The notes under the pieces are model-generated. The model saw nothing but the letters and a program-made list of their open reading frames with translations. It was not told the DNA's origin and did not search any database. Position numbers and translations under genes: made by a program. Below are positions 7,332-13,297 of a stretch of DNA of 13,297 bases, piece by piece. The stretch's first letter is position 1; each line of letters starts with the position of its first letter. Location of the stretch: assembly GCA_023230795.1 (NCBI GenBank), contig JALNWR010000059.1:1-13297 (forward strand). The letters are read 5' to 3'. Source of the stretch: Candidatus Cloacimonadota bacterium (GTDB lineage: Bacteria > Cloacimonadota > Cloacimonadia > Cloacimonadales > Cloacimonadaceae).

Positions 7332-9958
7332 CAGAGTTTTTTGGCTACCTCACGTTCGATATAAGCTTCGATGACATCACCTTCTTTGATGTCGGTAAAA
7401 CGTTCCAGAGAAAGCCCGCATTCGGTTCCGGCTTTTACTTCTTTGACGTCGTTGGCATAGTGTTTCAGGGAACTGAGTTTATCTTCGGCGATGAGCACAT
7501 CATTACGGTACAGTCTTACCAGGCAATCTTTTTGGATAGTTCCACGATCTACCTGGCAGCCGGCGATAGTTCCCACTTTCGTGATCTTATAGACCCGTTT
7601 GATAGTAGCAGAACCGATGCTTTGTTCTTGAATATCAGGTGCAAGCATTCCTTCGAGGGCGGCTGTTACATCATCTATAGCATCATAGATCACCTGATAG
7701 AGTTTGATTTCGACTCCTTCTTCTTCTGCCAATCGGCGGGCTTGATGTCCTGCGCGGACGTGAAAGCCCAGGATGATGGCATCACTGGCGGAAGCCAGAG
7801 TAACATCAGCTTCATTGATACCACCCACACTTTTATGTATGATATTTACGGAAACCTCTTCATTGGCCAGCTTTTGCAGACTATCTGCAATAGCTTCCGC
7901 AGAGCCATCCGTATCGGTTTTAAGGATCACATTGAGACTGTTTATCTGATCTTCTTTGATGCGGGCAAAGATATTTTGCAGGCTGGATTGGTTCTGATAT
8001 TTCTCGCGTTCCAGGCGGATCTGTTGACGTTCGGTAGAGATTGATCTGGCGGTTCTTTCGCTATCCACCTGATTCAGCACATCACCGGCCTTGGGCGTTC
8101 CGGAAAGGCCATATATTCTGGCTACATCGCTGGGGCCCAATTTCTTGATCTCCAGGCCGCGCTCATTTTCCATGCGTCGTACCCGGCCATTTACTGCTCC
8201 ACACACGATGATATCGCCTTTTTTCAGGGTTCCCTGTTGCATCAGGATGGTAGCGGCAGAGCCCATGCGGGCATCCATCTGCGCTTCTACTACGATGGCT
8301 TCGGCGGGCACTTCGCGTTTGGCTGAGAGTTCCATCATCTCTGCGGTCAGCAAAATGATCTCGATCAGATTCAGGATTCCTTCTCCGGTCACGGTAGAGG
8401 TCTTGCACCAGGGCACATCGCCACCGTACTGTTCCAGATACACGCCTTGATCCAGGATTTCAGAGATGGTCTTAGTCACATTTGCATTGGGCAGGTCTAT
8501 CTTATTTAAGGCAAAGATCAGCGATACACCGGCTGCTTTAGCATGATCGATAGCTTCTCTGGTTTGAGGTTTTACCCCTTCGGTAGCCGCCACCACTATC
8601 ACTGCGATATCGGTTACGTTAGCCCCACGGGCACGCATAGCTGTGAAGGCTTCGTGTCCCGGAGTATCCAGGAAGGTGATTTTGTGTTTATTGACTTCGA
8701 TCTGATAAGCCCCGATGTGCTGGGTGATACCTCCGGATTCTCCTGCCACGATGTTTTCATTGCGGATATAATCCAAAATAGAGGTTTTACCATGATCCAC
8801 GTGTCCCATTATCGTTACAACGGGAGGCCGCGGTTCTTCGGGAACTTCGGTATAGCTTTCCATCTCGTGTTCGATCAAATCTGTGCCGTATTCATCTTCA
8901 AAGCGGAAATCCACCTTGAATTCATCGCAGATCATCTCCAGAGAGTCTCTATCCAGGCGTTGGTTCATGGTTACCAGTTGTCCCATCACAAAGAATTTTG
9001 AGATGATTTCACTGGCAGAGATGTTCATGATCTTGGCCAGTTCAGATACAGAGGTAAATTCTCGGATTACAATCTCTTGACTCAGGTCTTGCACGGACTG
9101 CGCTTCGCGATGGTATTTTTTGCGCTTGGAAGTCTTTTGCATCACCTTCTTGATATTTCTGGAAATGGCAGCTTCATCGATTTCAGCGGGTTCCAGGACC
9201 TTGCCTTTGGACTTTTTACCGGCGGAAACGATTGCCTTTTTATGTTTGCTCTTATCTTCCAGCTCGTCATGTCCCGGTTTAGCTTTTCCGAATTTCTTGC
9301 TAATTTCTTTCTTTTCCGGGATGGGTGGCGGAGGAGGCGGAGGAGGCGGCGCAGTGCGGCTTTTGCGCGGACGTTCAGGGCTTTTGGCCCTTACTTTTTT
9401 AGGTCCGGGAGGAGGAGTAGCCTGTTTGTAAGGCACTCGAATATCGAGTTTTTCGCGATGCTTTTTAGCTTCTTCACGCGCTTTTTCTACCTGCTTTTCC
9501 AGAGTGTCCGGCTGTTTGGCGCTGCTCTCTTCTGCCTTGGGTTCAGCTTCCGGTTCAGCTTTGGGTTCCGGCTTTGCTTTGGCCTTTGCCTTTGTTTTGC
9601 TTGGAGCCGCTTTTTTCTCAGCTTCGTCAATTTCTTTAGCCGTCTTTTGCGCGGGTTCAGCTTCAGCTTTTTCTTCCACTTCTGCCCTGGCAGTCTTTTT
9701 CCGGGCTGCATCTTCGGCAGCTTTACTATCTTTCTTTCTGGCTTGTTGGCGAAGTTCGATCAGTTTCTTACGGTCTTTTTCTGCTCTTTTTTCGGCATCA
9801 ACCTGTTCATTGTATTTTTCTCTGATCTTATCCGCCACTTCTTCTTCTACAAAGCTCATGTGGCTTTTGGTAATTACACCCAGATCTGTAAGATGCTTTT
9901 TTAGAGCCATTGTACTGATCTTGAGTTCCTTGGCTAATTCATGTACGCGTATATGCAA
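7331..9958 (-). CDS. infB: Translation initiation factor IF-2
   Basis: This GTPase places fMet-tRNA on the 30S subunit and promotes 50S joining. From the preferred start it has 875 residues. A first IF2-N domain (IRVHELAKELKIS) opens the protein. A Lys/Glu/Ala-rich linker follows at about 52-290, with a nine-proline run near 204-212. A second IF2-N domain lies near 298-350. The G domain has GHVDHGKT at 385-392, GGIT at 409-412, DTPGH at 431-435 and NKID at 485-488, followed by the usual C-terminal domains. No in-frame ATG starts the gene. I choose TTG at 9958 because GGAGG lies 4 bases upstream and the family N-terminus then begins at once. A TTG at 9982 would add 8 residues and overlap ylxQ. 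Confidence 0.97.
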   Translation of the reverse strand: MHIRVHELAKELKISTMALKKHLTDLGVITKSHMSFVEEEVADKIREKYNEQVDAEKRAEKDRKKLIELRQQARKKDSKAAEDAARKKTARAEVEEKAEAEPAQKTAKEIDEAEKKAAPSKTKAKAKAKPEPKAEPEAEPKAEESSAKQPDTLEKQVEKAREEAKKHREKLDIRVPYKQATPPPGPKKVRAKSPERPRKSRTAPPPPPPPPPIPEKKEISKKFGKAKPGHDELEDKSKHKKAIVSAGKKSKGKVLEPAEIDEAAISRNIKKVMQKTSKRKKYHREAQSVQDLSQEIVIREFTSVSELAKIMNISASEIISKFFVMGQLVTMNQRLDRDSLEMICDEFKVDFRFEDEYGTDLIEHEMESYTEVPEEPRPPVVTIMGHVDHGKTSILDYIRNENIVAGESGGITQHIGAYQIEVNKHKITFLDTPGHEAFTAMRARGANVTDIAVIVVAATEGVKPQTREAIDHAKAAGVSLIFALNKIDLPNANVTKTISEILDQGVYLEQYGGDVPWCKTSTVTGEGILNLIEIILLTAEMMELSAKREVPAEAIVVEAQMDARMGSAATILMQQGTLKKGDIIVCGAVNGRVRRMENERGLEIKKLGPSDVARIYGLSGTPKAGDVLNQVDSERTARSISTERQQIRLEREKYQNQSSLQNIFARIKEDQINSLNVILKTDTDGSAEAIADSLQKLANEEVSVNIIHKSVGGINEADVTLASASDAIILGFHVRAGHQARRLAEEEGVEIKLYQVIYDAIDDVTAALEGMLAPDIQEQSIGSATIKRVYKITKVGTIAGCQVDRGTIQKDCLVRLYRNDVLIAEDKLSSLKHYANDVKEVKAGTECGLSLERFTDIKEGDVIEAYIEREVAKKL

Positions 9959-9967
9959 GGTTCCTCC
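9956..9967 (-). promoter_or_regulatory. Ribosome-binding site deciding the infB TTG start
   Basis: GGAGG at 9967-9963 lies 4 bases before TTG at 9958, just after the ylxQ stop (TGA at 9972-9970). The alternative TTG at 9982 has only an AGGA about 11 bases away. The spacing to 9958 is slightly short, so both starts remain possible. Confidence 0.55.
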
Positions 9968-9969
9968 AC

Positions 9970-10290
9970 TCACGCCTGCCAATAATCCATGATCCTGGCA
10001 GCAAAATTATTGTCGCTGATTCCAAATACTCCGGTTTTATGGAGTCCTAGGGCAGTGCTTAGCTCTCCCTGACTCCCAAAACTGATTACCGGCAGCTTGG
10101 CTCCGCTTGCGTTTATCTCAAAATTCACCCTTTTGACGGTGCGTTCGGAGCTATCGGCAGCGATCACAATCAAATGTATATGTTTACGATGCATTCCTCT
10201 CAGACAGGCATCTACGCCTGCCGTCAGCTTTCCGGCTTTACGGGCAAATTGCATCAAATTTAGTATCTTGGAGTTCCGCTCGTCTAACAT
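9970..10290 (-). CDS. ylxQ: YlxQ-like L7Ae/L30e-family RNA-binding protein
   Basis: Small cytoplasmic protein of 106 residues with the L7Ae/L30e/S12e/Gadd45 fold, usually encoded between nusA and infB and thought to bind RNA or ribosomes. Visible blocks are LMQFARKAGKLTAG at 12-25, HLIVIAADSSERT around 39-51 and LGLHKTGVFGISDNNFA around 81-97. I choose the ATG at 10290 because it overlaps the ylxR stop as TGATG and is preceded by a GAGAGAG stretch. An upstream in-frame start at 10359 would add 23 residues that overlap ylxR and lack family similarity. The gene ends 11 bases before the preferred infB start. Confidence 0.9.
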   Translation of the reverse strand: MLDERNSKILNLMQFARKAGKLTAGVDACLRGMHRKHIHLIVIAADSSERTVKRVNFEINASGAKLPVISFGSQGELSTALGLHKTGVFGISDNNFAARIMDYWQA

Positions 10291-10517
10291 CAGCGTCTCT
10301 CTCTTTGTCGTTTTTTTCGCCATTTGGGCAGCTGTTGCAGACAGGCCTGCCGGGGACAAACGTAGTATTTCCGGGCTTGCAATACCCGCCGGGGATCATA
10401 GACAATGCCGCTAAAGAGCAATATAAAGCTGAGCAGCTCTGTTTGAAGGCACTTTTGCCTGCAAATCACGCAGCTGCGTATTGCTTTGTGTCCGGCATTG
10501 CTATTTCGATTTGGCAT
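10290..10517 (-). CDS. ylxR: YlxR-family protein (DUF448), divergent
   Basis: Small basic nucleic-acid-binding protein of 75 residues between nusA and ylxQ, its conserved position. The N-terminal IRSCVICRQKCLQTELL matches the R.C..C....L pattern of the family, and YYVCPRQACLQQL matches the C-terminal Y.C....C..A/Q.. block. Cysteines are at 16, 19, 23, 54 and 59. The usual GRGAY segment before the third conserved cysteine reads QARKYY here, so the family's best-known loop is altered. The C-terminus is very basic (KWRKKRQRERR). The ATG overlaps the nusA stop by one base (TAATG), and its own stop overlaps the ylxQ start in the same way. Confidence 0.85.
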   Translation of the reverse strand: MPNRNSNAGHKAIRSCVICRQKCLQTELLSFILLFSGIVYDPRRVLQARKYYVCPRQACLQQLPKWRKKRQRERR

Positions 10518-11752
10518 TAGAAATACTTCGCTGATTCTTTCAGCTTTTCCGCTGTCTTTTGTCCCAGTCCTTCCAAGGCGGAAAGCTCACTTACGGAAGC
10601 TTGGAAGATGTCTTGGACACTGGTATAGCCAGCGCTTCTGAGCACTTCACCGATCTTTGCGGATACTCCGTCCAATTCGGTGACATGGCTCACAGTTCGG
10701 CGCTCTTTGGCCAGTTTTTCTTCAAATTCTTCGGTGGTAAAGATGTCTATCTTCATACCGGTAAGTTTAGCGGCGAGTTTCACGTTTTTACCCTGCTTGC
10801 CGATTGCTATCACCTTATCGGCTTCATCCACTATCACTCTGGCAGCACGGTTTCGCTCCACTATCACGCGTTTTACGCTGCTGATTCCCAGGGCGTTTTC
10901 GATCATTTTTTCGAGGTCTTCACTATGCACCACGATGTCGATCTGTTCTCCGTGCAATTCTTTGCGAATGCTGTCTATGCGAGTGCCTTTGGGGCCAATG
11001 CATTCGGTGATAATGTCCAGCTTGGGGTCTATGGCTTCAAGCTCTACCTTGGTACGAATTCCGGGCTCGCGCACTATCTTGCGAATCTTGATTCCACCAG
11101 AAAAGATCGCAGGAATCTCGGCTTCAAACAGCCTTTTCACAAATTCGGGATTGGTGCGGGAAAGGATCACGGTCACTCCGCGATTTCCGCTACGGATATT
11201 GGTTACATAAGCTTTGATGTTTTCGTTTACACGGTAATATTCGTTTTCGATCTGCTCGTCCATAGGAAGCAAGGCATCGGTATATCCCAAGTCTATGCGG
11301 TAGCCACCGTTATCATCGATGGATTTGATCTTTCCCGAGACTATGGTGTGCTTCTGCTTGTCAAAGTCATTTTGAATCTTTTCATCTTCCAGATGGCGGA
11401 TACGATCCTGGATGATCTTTTGCACAGTCTTCACCAGCTTGGGCTCAAACTCCTGCAAAGACATCTCTTTTTGGATATAATCTCCCAGCTCTGCCTCAGC
11501 ATCGTAGATAGTTCGGGCTTCACTGAGCGAAATCTCTCCCAAGCCGCTTTCCAGCTCTACCACCAGGCTCTTATAGCGAACTTTGATGCCTTCTGTCTCT
11601 TCATCAATATACACTTCCAGCTCGCTTTCCGGTTCCAGCCTTTTGGCCAGAGTGCTGGTTATCGAATCCACGATGATATCCTGGATCTCAGCTCCGTCCA
11701 ATTGTTTGAGTGCGGCAAGCTTCATCACCGCATCAAGAATATTAACGCTCAT
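10517..11752 (-). CDS. nusA: Transcription termination/antitermination factor NusA
   Basis: It binds RNA polymerase and nascent RNA and modulates pausing, termination and antitermination. From the chosen start it has 411 residues. The N-terminal polymerase-binding domain covers about 1-125. An S1 domain spans about 135-198 (VSGKIKSIDDNGGYRIDLG). KH1 has CIGPKGTRIDSI at 251-262, and KH2 has AIGKQGKNVKLAAKLTG at 316-332. A single helix-hairpin-helix region closes the protein (SELSALEGLGQKTAEKL), with none of the extra C-terminal acidic repeats of E. coli. ATGs exist at 11758 and 11752. I choose 11752 because GAGGGG is then 6 bases upstream, whereas it would directly abut the first ATG. The start overlaps the rimP 3' end by 11 bp. 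Confidence 0.97.
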   Translation of the reverse strand: MSVNILDAVMKLAALKQLDGAEIQDIIVDSITSTLAKRLEPESELEVYIDEETEGIKVRYKSLVVELESGLGEISLSEARTIYDAEAELGDYIQKEMSLQEFEPKLVKTVQKIIQDRIRHLEDEKIQNDFDKQKHTIVSGKIKSIDDNGGYRIDLGYTDALLPMDEQIENEYYRVNENIKAYVTNIRSGNRGVTVILSRTNPEFVKRLFEAEIPAIFSGGIKIRKIVREPGIRTKVELEAIDPKLDIITECIGPKGTRIDSIRKELHGEQIDIVVHSEDLEKMIENALGISSVKRVIVERNRAARVIVDEADKVIAIGKQGKNVKLAAKLTGMKIDIFTTEEFEEKLAKERRTVSHVTELDGVSAKIGEVLRSAGYTSVQDIFQASVSELSALEGLGQKTAEKLKESAKYF

Positions 11753-12221
11753 CGTCATCCCCTCGGGGTAGCCCCAAAAATACTGTTTTCGCCCGGGAAA
11801 TAGATTTTAGAGGAATCTGCAACCTCTCGCCCCGGTCATCTAATGTCACTGTATCTTGATTCACTTCCAGCAGCGTGCCCATCACAGACCGCTTCTCATC
11901 CTCTTCCTGAAATTGAACCGCCACCTTCTCGTTGATAGCGCTCACCCAATGGCTCTTTAGCTTCAAAGGACGCTCCAGGCCAGGAGATGATACTTCCAGA
12001 AAATAACGCTCCGGAATCAAATCAAAAGTCTCCAGTTCCTCACCCAGAACACGGCTGAAACGGGCACACTCATCCAAGCTTACTCCTCCAATCTTAGTGA
12101 GATACACTATGATGATACGCCCTTTGCCAGACATTTTCTCATCGATGTCATAAACCGCGAGATGCATGTCTGCGCAGATTTTTTTTGAAATGTCTTCAAT
12201 CTGAGTTCGGTAATACTGCAA
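11742..12221 (-). CDS. rimP: Ribosome maturation factor RimP
   Basis: It assists maturation of the 30S subunit. The 159 residues are the normal length. The N-terminal domain carries GGVSLDECARFSRVLGEEL at 45-63 and the family signature YFLEVSSPGLERPL at 73-86. The C-terminal SH3-like domain covers about 90-150 (VAVQF, MGTLLEVNQDTVTLDD). It is the first gene of the operon. No ATG is available at the right place. TTG at 12221 is chosen because AGAGG at 12232-12228 lies 6 bases upstream and it gives the expected N-terminus, while the next ATG (residue 19) would remove the first helix. The 3' end overlaps nusA by 11 bp. Confidence 0.95.
   Translation of the reverse strand: MQYYRTQIEDISKKICADMHLAVYDIDEKMSGKGRIIIVYLTKIGGVSLDECARFSRVLGEELETFDLIPERYFLEVSSPGLERPLKLKSHWVSAINEKVAVQFQEEDEKRSVMGTLLEVNQDTVTLDDRGERLQIPLKSISRAKTVFLGLPRGDDDER
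11750..11764 (-). promoter_or_regulatory. Ribosome-binding site deciding the nusA start
   Basis: GAGGGG at 11764-11759 is followed directly by ATGACGATG. Spacing is zero to the first ATG and 6 bases to the second (11752), so the second is the better start. The site lies within the end of rimP. Confidence 0.6.
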
Positions 12222-12241
12222 TTTAAACCTCTTTTTTTTTT
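12219..12241 (-). promoter_or_regulatory. rimP ribosome-binding site with A10 tract and TTG start
   Basis: On the minus strand a run of ten A (12241-12232) leads into AGAGG (12232-12228), then a 6-base spacer and TTG at 12221. The Shine-Dalgarno match and spacing support the TTG start. The homopolymer lies upstream of the coding region, so slippage would change spacing from upstream elements rather than the reading frame. Confidence 0.6.
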
Positions 12242-12277
12242 ATCGGACCTGCCGCCTGTTCACACCGCATTCGCATC

Positions 12278-12306
12278 AAAAAAAATAGCTAACCAAGGTA
12301 GCTATT
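12278..12306 (-). terminator. Intrinsic terminator in the rimP leader
   Basis: On the minus strand AATAGCTA (12306-12299), the 7-base loop CCTTGGT and TAGCTATT (12291-12284) form a perfect 8-bp stem that runs into a T8 tract (12285-12278). On the plus strand the tract would precede the stem, so it can act only on minus-strand transcripts. It lies 57 bp before the rimP start codon. No minus-strand gene is visible just upstream for it to terminate, so it may attenuate transcription of the operon from a promoter further upstream. The leader of the E. coli rimP-nusA-infB operon also contains terminators, which makes this plausible. Confidence 0.65.
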
Positions 12307-12341
12307 CATATCCGCAAGCACGGGTACCATAATTACTTAAC

Positions 12342-12355
12342 TGCCATTTTTGGCA
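12342..12355. repeat. Small hairpin in the rimP leader
   Basis: TGCCA (12342-12346) and TGGCA (12351-12355) form a 5-bp stem around a TTTT loop. On the minus strand the loop is AAAA. It lies between the tentative promoter and the leader terminator, so it would be transcribed if that promoter is real. Confidence 0.4.
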
Positions 12356-12375
12356 AATTCTATCTATTAAACCAA

Positions 12376-12401
12376 ACTATATACTGTCAATTTCATGTCA
12401 A
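12376..12401 (-). promoter_or_regulatory. Tentative promoter of the rimP operon
   Basis: On the minus strand two exact TTGACA hexamers occur in tandem at 12401-12396 and 12390-12385, followed by TATAGT at 12381-12376. TATAGT is 14 bases after the first hexamer, which is shorter than ideal. The second hexamer has only a poor -10 candidate (around TAATAGATA, near 12370-12362). The position, upstream of the leader terminator and rimP, suits an operon promoter, but Bacteroidota-type lineages can use other consensus sequences. Confidence 0.35.
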
Positions 12402-12486
12402 GCAAAAAGATTTCTGCTCTGCTCTATTTCTTCTTTTTTTATAGCATGCAGATCAGGAAGATGGGATGTTTAGGATTGATATAACA

Positions 12487-12522
12487 GTTTTCAGGTTTTC
12501 AAGTTTTCAAGTTTTGGGGTTT
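12487..12522 (+). repeat. 8-bp tandem repeat GTTTTCAA
   Basis: Four and a half units with period 8: GTTTTCAG, GTTTTCAA, GTTTTCAA, GTTTTGGG, GTTT. It lies between the tentative promoter and the core repeat, in a region with no coding potential. Confidence 0.8.
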
Positions 12523-12547
12523 ACGGACTTTGCGATAACTGGCCTCC

Positions 12548-12661
12548 TGAGCCATCAATTTGACTTTAATCCGGTTTCCACTCGAATTGACCCGAACCTT
12601 CGAGTAGATTCGAGTTAGCCTCGAGTAAACTGCGTGTCCAAAACAAGAGCGCCGAGCATGG
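12548..12661 (+). repeat. Right copy of the CTCGAG-rich core repeat
   Basis: Gapless direct-orientation match to 242-355 at about 69% identity. In this copy the palindrome is eroded. Four related motifs remain (ACTCGAA, TTCGAGTA, TTCGAGTTA, CTCGAGTAA), and no long perfect stem survives. It is joined on its right side to the inverted outer repeat, with 104 bp between. Confidence 0.7.
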
Positions 12662-12765
12662 CAGGCAAGATGCCTTATTGCTTGATATCAGGTGGAAAAC
12701 AACATCCAGCTATCATCAGGTATGACAGTCTGGCTTGGACTTTGATTGTACTTTCCCAAGATTAT
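12662..12765. other. Non-coding stretch between core and outer repeat
   Basis: Weak, patchy similarity to about 133-205 read in reverse complement suggests it is the decayed inner part of the flanking repeat. A short plus-strand reading frame (12634-12819) crosses it, but this also runs across two repeat elements and has no ribosome-binding site, so I do not call a gene. Confidence 0.45.
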
Positions 12766-12896
12766 CTGGCATTCCTCAGAATATCAAATCGCTCTTTTGA
12801 TTATGCTATTAAAGCTTAGCATGTTAGCTTTCATCCATGTCTATTTCATCAGTTTATACCCTTAGCAATTAAGATTCATGATCCCGGCTGAATATG
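12766..12896 (-). repeat. Right copy of the inverted flanking repeat
   Basis: Reverse complement of 1-132. The outermost 48 bases (12896-12849) match 41 of 48 positions. The outer end, CATATTCAGCCGG on the minus strand, lies only 10 bp from the first unit of the palindromic repeat array, which suggests a boundary of the element here. Confidence 0.75.
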
Positions 12897-12906
12897 CTTC
12901 TAATCC

Positions 12907-13146
12907 GAGTCCCGTGGGGACGGAATTTCAGATAGTAAGTATCAGTTATGCAATGGCTTGAGTCCTGTAGGGACGATATTTCAGATAGAAAGCACACAAC
13001 CACAAAGATCTGAGTCCTGTAGGGACGCCATTTCAGATAGCAAACCTATATATGCACAATGCCTTGAGTCCTGTAGGGACGATATTTCAGATAGAAAGCA
13101 CACAACCACAAAGATCTGAGTCCTGTAGGGACGCCATTTCAGATAG
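12907..13146 (+). repeat. Array of five 29-bp palindromic repeats
   Basis: Units lie at 12907-12935, 12960-12988, 13012-13040, 13066-13094 and 13118-13146, each 29 bases, separated by 24, 23, 25 and 23 bases. The common form is GAGTCCTGTAGGGACG, then two variable bases, then ATTTCAGATAG. GTCCT and GGGAC pair as a small hairpin around GTA. The first unit has GTCCC..GGGAC, so the stem is kept while its sequence changes. The second and fourth intervening segments are identical and units 2-3 and 4-5 form a tandem duplication. The geometry mimics a CRISPR array, but the short dyad, repeated spacers and absence of cas genes fit a REP-like interspersed repeat better. Confidence 0.85.
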
Positions 13147-13297
13147 CAAACTGTAAAATCTGTTATTTGAGTTTACCTTGTATTTATCGCCAGGTTCTGC
13201 ATAAGTGGCGGGGCGAAGCTGTGCATACGTATTTTGGAAGAGAATCTGGCTTTTGATAGAGTTCAGATATCTTCCTTGATCCGATCCAAGGACTCAG
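13147..13297. other. No supported gene at the right edge
   Basis: Short frames run off the edge on both strands. One minus-strand frame ends at a TGA at 13263-13265 after ten codons (ESLDRIKEDI) and could be the C-terminus of a gene beyond the window, but ten codons cannot support it. No hairpin terminator follows that stop. Confidence 0.3.

Noticed and set aside
7301..8044. 247-codon plus-strand frame opposite infB and rbfA start
   Set aside because: Antisense to the well-supported IF-2 C-terminal domains, with no family similarity or ribosome-binding site.
9077..9904. 275-codon plus-strand frame rich in Phe and Ser
   Set aside because: It is the antisense image of the Lys/Glu/Ala-rich linker of infB (Lys and Glu codons read backwards as Phe and Ser/Leu).
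10559..11803. 414-codon plus-strand reading frame opposite nusA
   Set aside because: It lies antisense to an unambiguous nusA, has no recognisable domain, and is the expected mirror of codon usage.
12242..12440. tRNA or riboswitch upstream of rimP, as tRNA genes precede rimP in some bacteria
   Set aside because: No cloverleaf arms, T-loop consensus or conserved riboswitch core could be found. Only the terminator-like hairpin and a small stem are visible.
12634..12819. 61-codon plus-strand frame upstream of the operon
   Set aside because: It crosses the junction of two repeat elements, has no ribosome-binding site and no homologue that I recognise.
12907..13146. Five regularly spaced repeats as a CRISPR array
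   Set aside because: Two intervening segments are identical through tandem duplication, the repeat unit varies and forms a short hairpin, and there is no cas gene or leader.
13184..13297. 37-codon minus-strand frame open to the right edge
   Set aside because: Composition is not convincing, it has no start in view, and it overlaps another equally plausible edge frame ending at 13263.

Overview
The window is dominated by one long minus-strand operon (about 447-12221) for transcription, translation initiation and RNA processing, set between two repeat-rich stretches without genes (1-446 and 12222-13297). In transcription order, right to left, the operon reads rimP, nusA, ylxR, ylxQ, infB, rbfA, nrnA-like DHH phosphoesterase, truB, ribF, a secreted protein with a type IX-like C-terminal sorting domain, a YhaM-like OB+HD exoribonuclease, and a WalJ/YycJ-like metallo-beta-lactamase. 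Most junctions are stop/start overlaps (TAATG, TGATG, ATGA), and the largest gap inside the operon is 48 bp, so co-transcription and translational coupling are very likely.

The rimP-nusA-ylxR-ylxQ-infB-rbfA-truB-ribF order is a deeply conserved bacterial cluster. The secreted protein with a YPNP...KxxxxK-type C-terminal sorting domain points to a Gram-negative lineage with type IX secretion, such as the Fibrobacterota/Chlorobiota/Bacteroidota group or Candidatus Cloacimonadota. I favour a Cloacimonadota-like uncultured bacterium because of the moderate base composition, the sorting-domain style and the GAGTCC...GGGACG intergenic repeats. This placement is an inference.

The genes work together as follows. 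RimP and RbfA mature the 30S subunit, NusA controls elongation and termination, IF2 delivers initiator tRNA, and TruB makes Psi55 in tRNA. RibF makes FMN and FAD. NrnA-like and YhaM-like enzymes would degrade short RNA and RNA 3' ends, and the WalJ-like enzyme is a predicted nuclease. The secreted protein sits after ribF, where ribosomal protein S15 (rpsO) is often found, and has no obvious link to the rest.

The right flank contains a terminator-like hairpin in the rimP leader, a tentative promoter, an 8-bp tandem repeat, a CTCGAG-rich core repeat, and a five-unit array of 29-bp palindromic repeats with CRISPR-like spacing. The left flank contains a near-perfect 60-bp palindrome in a second copy of the core repeat. 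The outermost ~130 bp of the left flank reappears inverted in the right flank, so two related repeat elements bracket the operon. No tRNA, rRNA, cas gene or intact transposase was found.
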